Positions 45,606 to 52,400 of a stretch of 64,000 bases of DNA are shown one piece after another (the first letter of the stretch is position 1; each line of letters starts with the position of its first letter). Source of the DNA: DATJPR01 sp963752915 (lineage in GTDB: Bacteria; Bacteroidota; Ignavibacteria; UBA10030; UBA6906); the NCBI GenBank assembly GCA_963752915.1, contig CAVVZZ010000011.1, positions 62,001 through 126,000 of the forward strand. The letters run 5' to 3'. The translations under genes were made by a program, and so were the position numbers. The notes below the pieces were generated by a model. It was not told the DNA's origin. It worked only from the letters and a program-made list of their open reading frames with translations, and ran no database searches.

Positions 45606-46460
45606 ATGCCCTCCGCTCGGTGGAGTGTTCACTGGTATGCTCTACATGTTGCGTCATGGCTGATCGTTGTTTGTCTTGTGTTGTTCCTTGCGCCCGTAGC
45701 ACAACTCGCGGCAGCCGCAGAAGAGTTGTCGCCGGGTGATTCCGTTAGAGAAGGCATAGGTATGAGCGTTTCAGCGCCGAAGTCGCTTTCGGAGATCAGT
45801 GCCCCCGATTCCCAATGGGCCTTTTCTTCGATCGGGAACTATCATCGAGAGCCGCCGACGCTTGTGTCCACGCTGTCCGACTCTGTGACACTTCCACCGC
45901 CACGCCTGCTGCCGCCTTCCCTCAGTCCCGTGGAGCACATTCTGTGGGGAGAGAACGGACTCATGCGCAGCACCGGGATCGCTCCATATACCGTGAGCGC
46001 AAGGAAGAGCGAATTGGAAGTGCGAAGGGGAATGCTCACGATTCATCAAATCGGCGGGTTTGTAACACTGGGACTGCTTGTTCCAACCATGGTCTACGGT
46101 CAGCGCAACCTTCAGAATTGGAACGATGCCGTCCTGGCAAACAAGCCCTTCAATCGCCAACTGAACCGTACCCACATCATGTGGGCGAACCTCGCCTTCA
46201 TCTCTTACGTTACGACGGCAGCGCTGGCAATTCTCTCACCTCCGCCGCTGATCCGGCGAAGTGAGGCAAGCACGATCACGACTCATAAACTCCTCGCCTG
46301 GCTCCATTTCGCGGGGATGATGGCCATGCCGATTCTCGGCTCACTCGCAGCACATGCGAAAACCGTTGATCAGGCAAATACACTTCGAACAGTTCATGAG
46401 ATTGTAGGATATGGGACAGTCGCGGCATTGGCCACGGCGATGATTGTTATTACATTCTGA
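45606..46460 (+). CDS. Cytochrome b561-like membrane protein
   Basis: A 284-residue protein. An N-terminal hydrophobic segment (WLIVVCLVLFLAPVAQLAA) is followed by a ~90-residue Pro/Ser-rich stretch and four membrane helices carrying histidines: TIHQIGGFVTLGLL, NRTHIMWANLAFISY, TTHKLLAWLHFAGM and RTVHEIVGYGTVAAL. Four helices with paired His residues suggest a di-heme b561-type electron carrier, though no family was firmly recognised. ATG 45606 has AAGGAG 7 bases upstream. First gene of an operon with YceI and Rieske proteins, so electron transfer across the membrane to periplasmic partners is likely. Confidence 0.68.
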   Translation: MPSARWSVHWYALHVASWLIVVCLVLFLAPVAQLAAAAEELSPGDSVREGIGMSVSAPKSLSEISAPDSQWAFSSIGNYHREPPTLVSTLSDSVTLPPPRLLPPSLSPVEHILWGENGLMRSTGIAPYTVSARKSELEVRRGMLTIHQIGGFVTLGLLVPTMVYGQRNLQNWNDAVLANKPFNRQLNRTHIMWANLAFISYVTTAALAILSPPPLIRRSEASTITTHKLLAWLHFAGMMAMPILGSLAAHAKTVDQANTLRTVHEIVGYGTVAALATAMIVITF

Positions 46461-46473
46461 AGGAGAACTCCCA

Positions 46474-47043
46474 ATGGATATCGGGAAACGGCTGCTCTCT
46501 CACTCTGTGCTCTGCCTCGTGTTCTTCTCACAGGCATTGACGGCGGCTCCCCCGGAGCATTTGAGCGCCATCAAAGGGGACTCGTTCCTCAAATATCTTC
46601 TGGTCCATCCTCTTCACCACGTCGAAGGGATCTCCAAGGATCTCGTATGCACGATGGACTATGACGACGCGACGCACACCGTCCAGTCTGCGTCGTTCGA
46701 AGCCGAGGTCTCATCGTTTGACAGCGGGAACAGCAGTCGTGATTCCCACGCGATGGAAGTCCTTGACGCGCTCACCTTTCCCGTAGTTTCCTTCAAAAGC
46801 AGCAACATCAAGGGATCGGGGCATACTCTGCAGGTGCAGGGGGATCTGACGTTCCACGGCCAAACCAAACCAGTATCATTCCCGGCGACAATGACATCAG
46901 AAGGGGGAAAACTGTCGGTTGCTGGAAATGCTGCCGTAAGTCTTACGGCGTACGGGATCGATCGACCTTCTCTTCTCTTGATTCCGGTAGAAGACACCCT
47001 GCACATTTCCTTTACCATGGTCTTCTCGGCTCCAGGGCACTAG
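46474..47043 (+). CDS. YceI-family periplasmic lipid-binding protein
   Basis: A 189-residue protein. Signal peptide (LLSHSVLCLVFFSQALTAAPP) and the lipocalin-like YceI fold: FEAEVSSFDSGNSSRDSHAMEVLDA, FPVVSFKSSNI, QGDLTFHGQTKPVSFPATM and a final AYGIDRPSLLL. YceI proteins bind polyisoprenoids such as quinone-type lipids in the periplasm. AAGGAG lies 8 bases before ATG 46474, and the gene starts 13 bases after the b561-like gene. YceI next to b561 is a recurrent pairing in bacteria. Confidence 0.88.
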   Translation: MDIGKRLLSHSVLCLVFFSQALTAAPPEHLSAIKGDSFLKYLLVHPLHHVEGISKDLVCTMDYDDATHTVQSASFEAEVSSFDSGNSSRDSHAMEVLDALTFPVVSFKSSNIKGSGHTLQVQGDLTFHGQTKPVSFPATMTSEGGKLSVAGNAAVSLTAYGIDRPSLLLIPVEDTLHISFTMVFSAPGH

Positions 47044-47081
47044 CAATGGCCGAAATATTTCACGATTACAGGGGGATGACA

Positions 47082-47558
47082 ATGGACACAGGTCTGCATT
47101 CACGGAGGGAATTCTTTGTTCGGGCGGCACAAACCGGGACGCTGATCGCTTTCAGCGGTGTTCTCAGCTCGATCATTTCCGCCTGCTCGGGGAGCGGGAA
47201 CAACCCTGGTGACGTGCCGACGTTGCCGACGATTCAGGGGACAGTTGCGAACAATACCATCACGATCTCGACCGCTTCCGGGTCACCGATTGCGAACGTT
47301 GGGAGCGCAGCTCTTGTTCAATATAGCAACGGCTATCTTCTTGTCGCCCATACCGCCACGAGTACCTTCTCCGTGATCAGCGCTATCTGCACGCATCAGG
47401 GGTGCATCGTGAACGGATTCAGTGGCGGGATTTATACCTGTCCCTGTCATGGTTCCGAATTTGACACGAACGGGGGGGTGATTCACGGTCCGGCAACGGC
47501 CTCGCTCCAGCGATTTGCGTCGCAATTCGCAAACAGCCAGCTTGTCATAACAGTCTAA
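47082..47558 (+). CDS. Rieske [2Fe-2S] protein, exported
   Basis: A 158-residue protein. Tat-like N-terminus (SRREFFVRAAQTGTLIAFSG) with a following Cys (IISAC) that could be lipidated. Rieske cluster motifs CTHQGC (103-108) and CPCHGS (120-125) give the two Cys and two His ligands plus the disulphide pair. It ends LQRFASQFANSQLVITV as in arsenite-oxidase or bc1-like small Rieske domains. ATG 47082 follows AGGGGG by 6 bases; ATG 47076 and 47046 are alternatives. Third gene of the b561/YceI operon; presumably moves electrons between the b-type protein and another periplasmic carrier. Confidence 0.9.
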   Translation: MDTGLHSRREFFVRAAQTGTLIAFSGVLSSIISACSGSGNNPGDVPTLPTIQGTVANNTITISTASGSPIANVGSAALVQYSNGYLLVAHTATSTFSVISAICTHQGCIVNGFSGGIYTCPCHGSEFDTNGGVIHGPATASLQRFASQFANSQLVITV

Positions 47559-47653
47559 CAGAGGATCAGGCAACACTCAGGTTCAGGAATTCTCTGCGTT
47601 TGGTGGGGCTCGCCGTCGGTCCGTGGTTGACGACTCCGTGGTGGGAGGAGTCC

Positions 47654-47672
47654 GGGCCCGGCGGGCCCTTTT
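47654..47672 (+). terminator. Rho-independent terminator of the redox operon
   Basis: GGGCCC-GGC-GGGCCC followed by TTTTCATTTT, 95 bp after the Rieske stop. Confidence 0.6.
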
Positions 47673-47752
47673 CATTTTCTCTCTGCCTCTTGCACTCCTT
47701 CGTTCTCTCTGCCTACATTGTCCCGATATCACCCTTCAGAGGAGGTCGATCA

Positions 47753-48748
47753 ATGTCTCGTCTCCAACTGTTCTCCTTTGTGGCTCTCCTATCGGCGACT
47801 CTTCTATCATCGTGCGCCAGACAGTCTGAACCGGCCGGGATGCCAAACGTCTACCCGGAGCAGAACGGCTTCGTGGATGCCAATGGAGTGCTCATCTACT
47901 ATTCGATGATCGGGCAAGGGGATCCGCTTCTGGTTCTTCACGGGGGGCCGGGGGCTTCCCACGACTATTTTCTTCCGTATTTGCTTCCCCTCGCCAGGAC
48001 TCATCGTCTGGTCTTCATCGATGAACGGGGATCGGGAAGGTCAGAGAAACTTGAGAACCCCAACAGCTATACCAACGATGCGATGGTCGAAGACGTGGAG
48101 GCCGTTCGCACAGGTCTCGGGTTGGGGACTGTCGACATGCTCGGGCACTCCTGTGGCGGCGTCCTCGCTGAGGCCTATGCACTCAAGTACCAGGAACATC
48201 TCCGCCACCTCATCCTGTGCAGCACTTTCCAGAGCACATCGAAGATGAACAAGGTCCTCCTTGCGATAAAAGAGAACATGACGAAGGATCTTCGCGGTCG
48301 GATCGACGCCATGGAGGCGGCCGGCCTCTTCGGAAAGGGGAAAGAGTATGAACAAAACCGATACCCCGCCGCGTACATGACTGCGGCGTGGGGGGAAGGC
48401 TACTTCCCGTATCTCTATCAGAACCATCCGGACCCCAACTACAGCCCGGAGGGGAACGGTGTGATGAGCTGGGATCTTTACCGGGAGATGTGGGGCTCGC
48501 ACGGAGAATTTGTTATTGATGGAAATTTATCGTCCGTCGAATACGATGCAAAGCTGCCAACGCTCAGGGTTCCGACGTTGATTACGGTCGGCGACCATGA
48601 CGAATGTGATCCATCGCTCGCCCGGGAGATGCACGCCGAAATTGCCGGTTCGCAGCTCACGGTTTTTCCGAAGAGCGGGCACATGACGTTTGTCGATCAA
48701 CCCGGGTTGTTCATCCGAACAGTGGATGAATTCCTGCGGGCGAAGTGA
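47753..48748 (+). CDS. Alpha/beta hydrolase, prolyl-aminopeptidase-like lipoprotein
   Basis: A 331-residue protein. Lipoprotein signal (LSATLLSSC at ~residue 20), then the alpha/beta hydrolase fold of the proline iminopeptidase family (S33): HGGPGASHDYFLP oxyanion block, DERGSGRSE, nucleophile Ser in GHSCGG (the usual Gln/Trp after Ser is Cys), acid in VGDHDECDP and the catalytic His in SGHMTF. It probably removes N-terminal prolines or small acyl groups at the cell envelope. ATG 47753 has AGAGGAGG upstream. Not obviously tied to neighbours. Confidence 0.86.
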   Translation: MSRLQLFSFVALLSATLLSSCARQSEPAGMPNVYPEQNGFVDANGVLIYYSMIGQGDPLLVLHGGPGASHDYFLPYLLPLARTHRLVFIDERGSGRSEKLENPNSYTNDAMVEDVEAVRTGLGLGTVDMLGHSCGGVLAEAYALKYQEHLRHLILCSTFQSTSKMNKVLLAIKENMTKDLRGRIDAMEAAGLFGKGKEYEQNRYPAAYMTAAWGEGYFPYLYQNHPDPNYSPEGNGVMSWDLYREMWGSHGEFVIDGNLSSVEYDAKLPTLRVPTLITVGDHDECDPSLAREMHAEIAGSQLTVFPKSGHMTFVDQPGLFIRTVDEFLRAK

Positions 48749-48786
48749 CGAGTGGAAAAGGCTGTGCAATCGCACTGGAGGACCTT

Positions 48787-49914
48787 ATGCAGCGCTCCTG
48801 GATGTTCCCTCTGCTGCTGGCGATTCTCGTGTCGGTGGGATTGAACTGTGGGAAGCCGGAAAAACCGCCGTCCCGATCTGACGTTCCGGAATTGCGGTTC
48901 AAGCCCGCCGTATGCATGGACAACGAAGGGACCGGCATCGAGGCCTTTCGAGTGCTGATCCCCGCAGACTGGACGTTTTCAAGCTACATTCGCTGGAACA
49001 TTCAAAATCCCGGCATGCCTGCCGTGGCGGGCATGCAAACGACGAGTCCGGACGGTCTCAAGGAAGTGAACGTATTTCCGAACCAGTCGTTCTTCTGGAC
49101 AGACAATCCGATGACGCGGTCGATGTTCCCGCCGGGTTCTCGCTATTTTGGCGCTGAGGTTCGCCCGCTGATGCATGTCGGAGCAATGTTGCGGACCGTT
49201 GCCCTTCCACGGTTCCGGCGCAATGCACGAAAACTTCGGATCGTCCGGGAAGACATGGTCCCTGAACTTGTGCGCGCCGCCGGCCTTCGCCCCCAGACAA
49301 TACCGGGAGGACAAAGCGCCGCCGAAGGAGGGAAAATCCGCGTCGAGTACAGCGTTGAAAATCGGACGATGGAAGAAGACCTCTATGGAATTGTCGAAAG
49401 CTACGGGATCCCGCTTCAAACGATGACGGGGCGATCAACGAACACAATGTGGACGGCGGAATTTCTCTTTTCGGTCAGAGCAGCAACGGGATCGCTCGAT
49501 TCGAGCGGTCAACTGTTCCGCATCATTCTTGGGTCGTTCAGGATCAACCCGAAGTGGTTCGGCAAGTATGCGCAGGTGGTGAGTGCGTTGATCCGGGCGA
49601 ATATTCAGCAAATCCACCGTGTCGGCGAACTCAGCAGGATCATCAGCCAGACGTCAAACCAGATCTCCGACGAGATGATGCACTCGTATGAAGAGCGGCA
49701 ATCGGTCTATGATCGTCTTGCAGACGATTTCTGTCATCACATTCGCGATGTCGACGCCTATTACGATCCCGTGCAGGAGCGCGAAGTGGAGCTCCCCGCC
49801 GGGTATACCCAGGCATGGACCAATCCTCTCGGCGAATACGTCGTGAGTGAGAAGGAGGATTTTAACCCGAACGTCGGTTCGAACCTCCATTGGGAACGGA
49901 TGGAGAAGAAGTGA
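48787..49914 (+). CDS. Lipoprotein of unknown function
   Basis: A 375-residue protein not recognised as a known family. Lipoprotein signal MFPLLLAILVSVGLNCGKPE. Residues ~40-175 are mixed alpha/beta (FRVLIPADWTFSSYIRWNI), ~200-275 include a beta stretch (TMWTAEFLFSVRAATG) and ~280-335 a helical segment (FGKYAQVVSALIRANIQQIHRV, QISDEMMHSYEERQSVYDR). The end is Glu/Pro-rich. GGAGGA lies just before ATG 48787. Its 3' end overlaps the converging transglutaminase-like gene by 53 bp. Confidence 0.7.
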   Translation: MQRSWMFPLLLAILVSVGLNCGKPEKPPSRSDVPELRFKPAVCMDNEGTGIEAFRVLIPADWTFSSYIRWNIQNPGMPAVAGMQTTSPDGLKEVNVFPNQSFFWTDNPMTRSMFPPGSRYFGAEVRPLMHVGAMLRTVALPRFRRNARKLRIVREDMVPELVRAAGLRPQTIPGGQSAAEGGKIRVEYSVENRTMEEDLYGIVESYGIPLQTMTGRSTNTMWTAEFLFSVRAATGSLDSSGQLFRIILGSFRINPKWFGKYAQVVSALIRANIQQIHRVGELSRIISQTSNQISDEMMHSYEERQSVYDRLADDFCHHIRDVDAYYDPVQEREVELPAGYTQAWTNPLGEYVVSEKEDFNPNVGSNLHWERMEKK

Positions 49915-50545
49915 CCTTGAACAGCCCTTCCGGGATGGAGCCCTGCAGGCCTGCTTCCAGGGAGCGTGGATCCACTTTTGCAAGACCCCGGACCATCGAC
50001 CTGCTCAACAACGGATAGCGACGCATCGTGTTGAGTCGGTCTGCAATGCGGTCCATCGCGTTGTCATCGGAACACCACGAGCCGAAGTGCCGTGTCGAGA
50101 TCCTCAGCGGACGGGTGTATGACCGCAGGGTTTTCTCCCCGACGACGTTGTAGTACTGTTCGAAATAGGAGATCATCAACTCACGCAAGGATCTGTGGAT
50201 CGGCTCACGGTAGCGCAATCCCACGAAGTTCGACTTTCCCACTGCACCCCATCCTCCCCGATGGAAAAACGGCGCAACCAGGTGCTCGTCATCCCTTCCG
50301 TTTGAGAACATGTTGATGATCATTGGGGGATGCCCGATGCGGCCCAGAAGGGCGGCGCCGAGCACCGCACCGTCATAGCAATGCGCCTTTCGATCAATGA
50401 TGGCCCTGGTCGGCGAGCGATACCAGTCATCCGCGCTGTACGTCAGCTCGTCAAGGAACGCCTGGATGTGCGAAGGGGTGGTGAGTCGTCGCAAACGCTG
50501 CCTGCCTTTCGGCGGCAAACCGTCAAAGGTGTCAATCGTTCTCAT
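49862..50545 (-). CDS. Transglutaminase-like cysteine protease-fold protein
   Basis: A 227-residue protein. The core KAHCYDGAVLGAALLGRIGHPPMIINM has the Cys of the transglutaminase/protease triad, followed by His in DDEHLVAPFF and a plausible Asp/Asn further on (KSNFVGLRYREP). The family includes peptidases and amidases; substrate unknown. No signal peptide. ATG 50545 has AAGGAAG about 9 bases upstream; ATG 50617 is a longer alternative. The last ~18 codons overlap the end of the convergent lipoprotein gene. Confidence 0.68.
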   Translation of the reverse strand: MRTIDTFDGLPPKGRQRLRRLTTPSHIQAFLDELTYSADDWYRSPTRAIIDRKAHCYDGAVLGAALLGRIGHPPMIINMFSNGRDDEHLVAPFFHRGGWGAVGKSNFVGLRYREPIHRSLRELMISYFEQYYNVVGEKTLRSYTRPLRISTRHFGSWCSDDNAMDRIADRLNTMRRYPLLSRSMVRGLAKVDPRSLEAGLQGSIPEGLFKVTSSPSVPNGGSNRRSG

Positions 50546-50718
50546 CGCAAAGCAACTTCCTTCCTGGGGAGTCGATTTCGTCCTGAAAGGAGCCTGGCAT
50601 CGGTACCGGGTTGCCATCCAAAGACCGAAAGAGAATTCCAAGAATCAAGAAGAACCGGTCCCTCTGGTCCCTTCTCATCTGTCCATTCCTGACCTCCAAT
50701 CGTCCCCTTGCGGCTCTG

Positions 50719-50744
50719 GACCGTTAAACCAGTCCGGAACGGTC
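50719..50744. promoter_or_regulatory. Inverted repeat upstream of the Spy-like gene
   Basis: GACCGTT (50719-50725) and AACGGTC (50738-50744) form a perfect 7-bp inverted repeat with a 12-base centre. A GTCTAAC block, similar to ECF -10 elements, follows at 50747. A possible operator for the gene at 50784. Confidence 0.35.
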
Positions 50745-50783
50745 GTGTCTAACAGCTATCCCACTTATTGAGGAGAAGATACT

Positions 50784-51149
50784 ATGCATCAAACAACACG
50801 GCGCGTCACGATCCTTGTCGGGGTCGCTGTTCTCTCCCTCTCCCTTGGTTTTGCCCAGGGGATGAGACGAATGACAGTCGAGCAACGAGTCGATACACTT
50901 TCGAAACAACTCTCCCTTTCGGACGCCCAGAAGGCAAAGGTCCTCGACGTATTCAAAGAAGCCGACACGCTTCGGCAGAAGGCGTTTGATGAGCACCAGG
51001 GCGACCGGGACGCGATGCGTGCGGCGATGGACAGCAGCAGGACGATGACCAGCGCGAAACTCAAAACCATCCTGACCGATGACCAATACGCGCAATATCA
51101 GAAGATCCTCCAGCAGATGCCGATGCGCAGGAGAGGGATGAATCAATAG
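50784..51149 (+). CDS. Spy/CpxP-like periplasmic protein
   Basis: A 121-residue protein. Signal peptide (VTILVGVAVLSLSLGFAQG), then an all-helical body with the LTxxQ-like pattern of the family: LSLSDAQKAKVLDVFKEA and LKTILTDDQYAQYQKIL, and a basic Met-rich end (MPMRRRGMNQ). Spy is an envelope chaperone and CpxP a stress sensor; the homologue here may do either. GAGGAGAAG precedes ATG 50784. An inverted repeat and an ECF-like -10 upstream suggest stress control (inference). Confidence 0.78.
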   Translation: MHQTTRRVTILVGVAVLSLSLGFAQGMRRMTVEQRVDTLSKQLSLSDAQKAKVLDVFKEADTLRQKAFDEHQGDRDAMRAAMDSSRTMTSAKLKTILTDDQYAQYQKILQQMPMRRRGMNQ

Positions 51150-51175
51150 AGAGGTGACAGCAGCATCAGGTACGG

Positions 51176-51214
51176 AAATCCCGGGAGCCGCTTCAACGCG
51201 GTTCACCGGGATTT
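51176..51214. terminator. Hairpin between convergent genes (bidirectional terminator-like)
   Basis: AAATCCCGG (51176-51184) pairs with CCGGGATTT (51206-51214); a T-rich tract follows on the plus strand. It lies between the Spy-like gene and metA, and its right arm encodes the last residues of MetA. Confidence 0.55.
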
Positions 51215-52096
51215 GTTGTTTCCCATTGCATCGAACAGGAACCGCAGCCATTGGGTGAAGAAGTCAAGACAGTTCGTTCTCCATCGGTTGAGCGGGTTCT
51301 GTAAATCGTAGTTTGCGGGAGCGGCGACGTCGGTCCGACCACGCTTCTGGTCGCGCCAGTATTCCGTTGCTATGCGCTCTGCTTCATATTCCGGGTGGCC
51401 CAGATGCATCAGATAGCGGCGATCGCTGCTTTCGAAAATTACGTATCCGGCGCCAGGGGCATGGGCAAGCAGACGGACTGTCCCGTCCTTCATCGCCTTC
51501 TCAAGAACGTCGTCATTGATGCCGGAATGCCGGCTCTGCGGACATGCGAACGCATCATCGAAATCCCCGGTGATCGGATGGGCGCGATCGAGATTCTTTG
51601 CTTCGTAAACACCGAAAATCTTCATTGGGTACGACACTTTTTCTATCCCGAGGATCTTTGCGAGCGCAAGTCCTCCCCAGCAAATCCCCATCGTCGAATG
51701 GATGTGTTTGCGCGCATACAGAAGAATTTCTGAAAGCTCGTTCCAATAGGTAACTTCTTCGTACGGGAGCTGCTCAATGGGGGCGCCGGTCAGGATCAGT
51801 CCATCGAGCGGCCGCCGCGCATTTGCCTCGTCGAACGAGACGTAATAGCGGTCGAGATGGGCAGCGTCGCTGCTCTTATACGAATGTGCGGCGAGGCGGA
51901 TCCAGACGGGTTCGACCTGGATAATCGTCTTCGCGAGAGGGTAGAGGAGGTGATACTCGTATCGTTCGGCCTGCGGCATCACATTGATGATTCCGACGCG
52001 GAGCGGTCGAATGTCCGCCTGTTGCGCCTGCTCTTCCGAGAGGAGCGATACCTTCCTGTTGAGGAGCGGATAGTCTGTTGGAAGAATAACCGCCAT
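51203..52096 (-). CDS. metA: Homoserine O-acyltransferase (MetA family, probably acetyltransferase)
   Basis: First committed step of methionine synthesis: acylates homoserine. 297 residues with VGIINVMPQA, ILTGAPIEQLPYEEVTYW, nucleophile Cys139 in GICWGGLALAK, and GHPEYEAERIATEYWRD. In this family the residue at E. coli position 111 decides the acyl donor: Gly gives succinyl-CoA, Glu acetyl-CoA. Here TGAPIE has Glu108 at the equivalent place, predicting O-acetylhomoserine. ATG 52096 has AAGGGAG upstream. The 5' leader carries a SAM-II-type riboswitch and a terminator, so expression should fall when SAM is high. Confidence 0.95.
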   Translation of the reverse strand: MAVILPTDYPLLNRKVSLLSEEQAQQADIRPLRVGIINVMPQAERYEYHLLYPLAKTIIQVEPVWIRLAAHSYKSSDAAHLDRYYVSFDEANARRPLDGLILTGAPIEQLPYEEVTYWNELSEILLYARKHIHSTMGICWGGLALAKILGIEKVSYPMKIFGVYEAKNLDRAHPITGDFDDAFACPQSRHSGINDDVLEKAMKDGTVRLLAHAPGAGYVIFESSDRRYLMHLGHPEYEAERIATEYWRDQKRGRTDVAAPANYDLQNPLNRWRTNCLDFFTQWLRFLFDAMGNNKSR

Positions 52097-52141
52097 AGTT
52101 CTACTCCCTTGAATGTCCGGTCTGCTTCATGCCGGAAAACG

Positions 52142-52171
52142 AAAAACCCTGCCATGGCGAAATAGCAGGGT
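52142..52171 (-). terminator. Terminator hairpin in the metA leader
   Basis: On the minus strand ACCCTGC (52171-52165) pairs with GCAGGGT (52152-52146), followed by TTTTTCGTTTT. It lies between the SAM-II-like aptamer and the metA start, so it looks like the expression platform. Confidence 0.75.
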
Positions 52172-52184
52172 CAACGATGTCCGA

Positions 52185-52240
52185 TTGCTATTTAGCCATT
52201 TGTTTTCCGTCGCTGCAAGTTGCGTAAATCACGACGTGGA
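52185..52240 (-). ncRNA. SAM-II-type riboswitch upstream of metA
   Basis: Minus-strand RNA has stem P1 CGUCG (52236-52232) with CGACG (52212-52208), enclosing a loop that begins UGAUUUA. It is followed by an A-rich segment and GGCUAAAUAG (52197-52188) for the pseudoknot. Known SAM-II RNAs share a GC-rich P1, a loop starting UGAUUUA and a 3' GCUAAA segment in the same order, and control metA/metX-type genes. The position ~90-145 nt before metA agrees. The call is made by eye from remembered consensus, without a covariance model. Confidence 0.8.
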
Positions 52241-52400
52241 GACGCCAGAAATATAGCAGGTGGGTGGGCGGAAAGCAAGTAGGAGATTTCGCCGCAAATA
52301 TTGATCGAGTCGTCGTCTCCAGGCATACCCTGCATTTCACTTGAGTTTCAGTGTTCATTTCGACAAGTTTAATGAACGTGAACGTTCGGAGTTGCAACAC

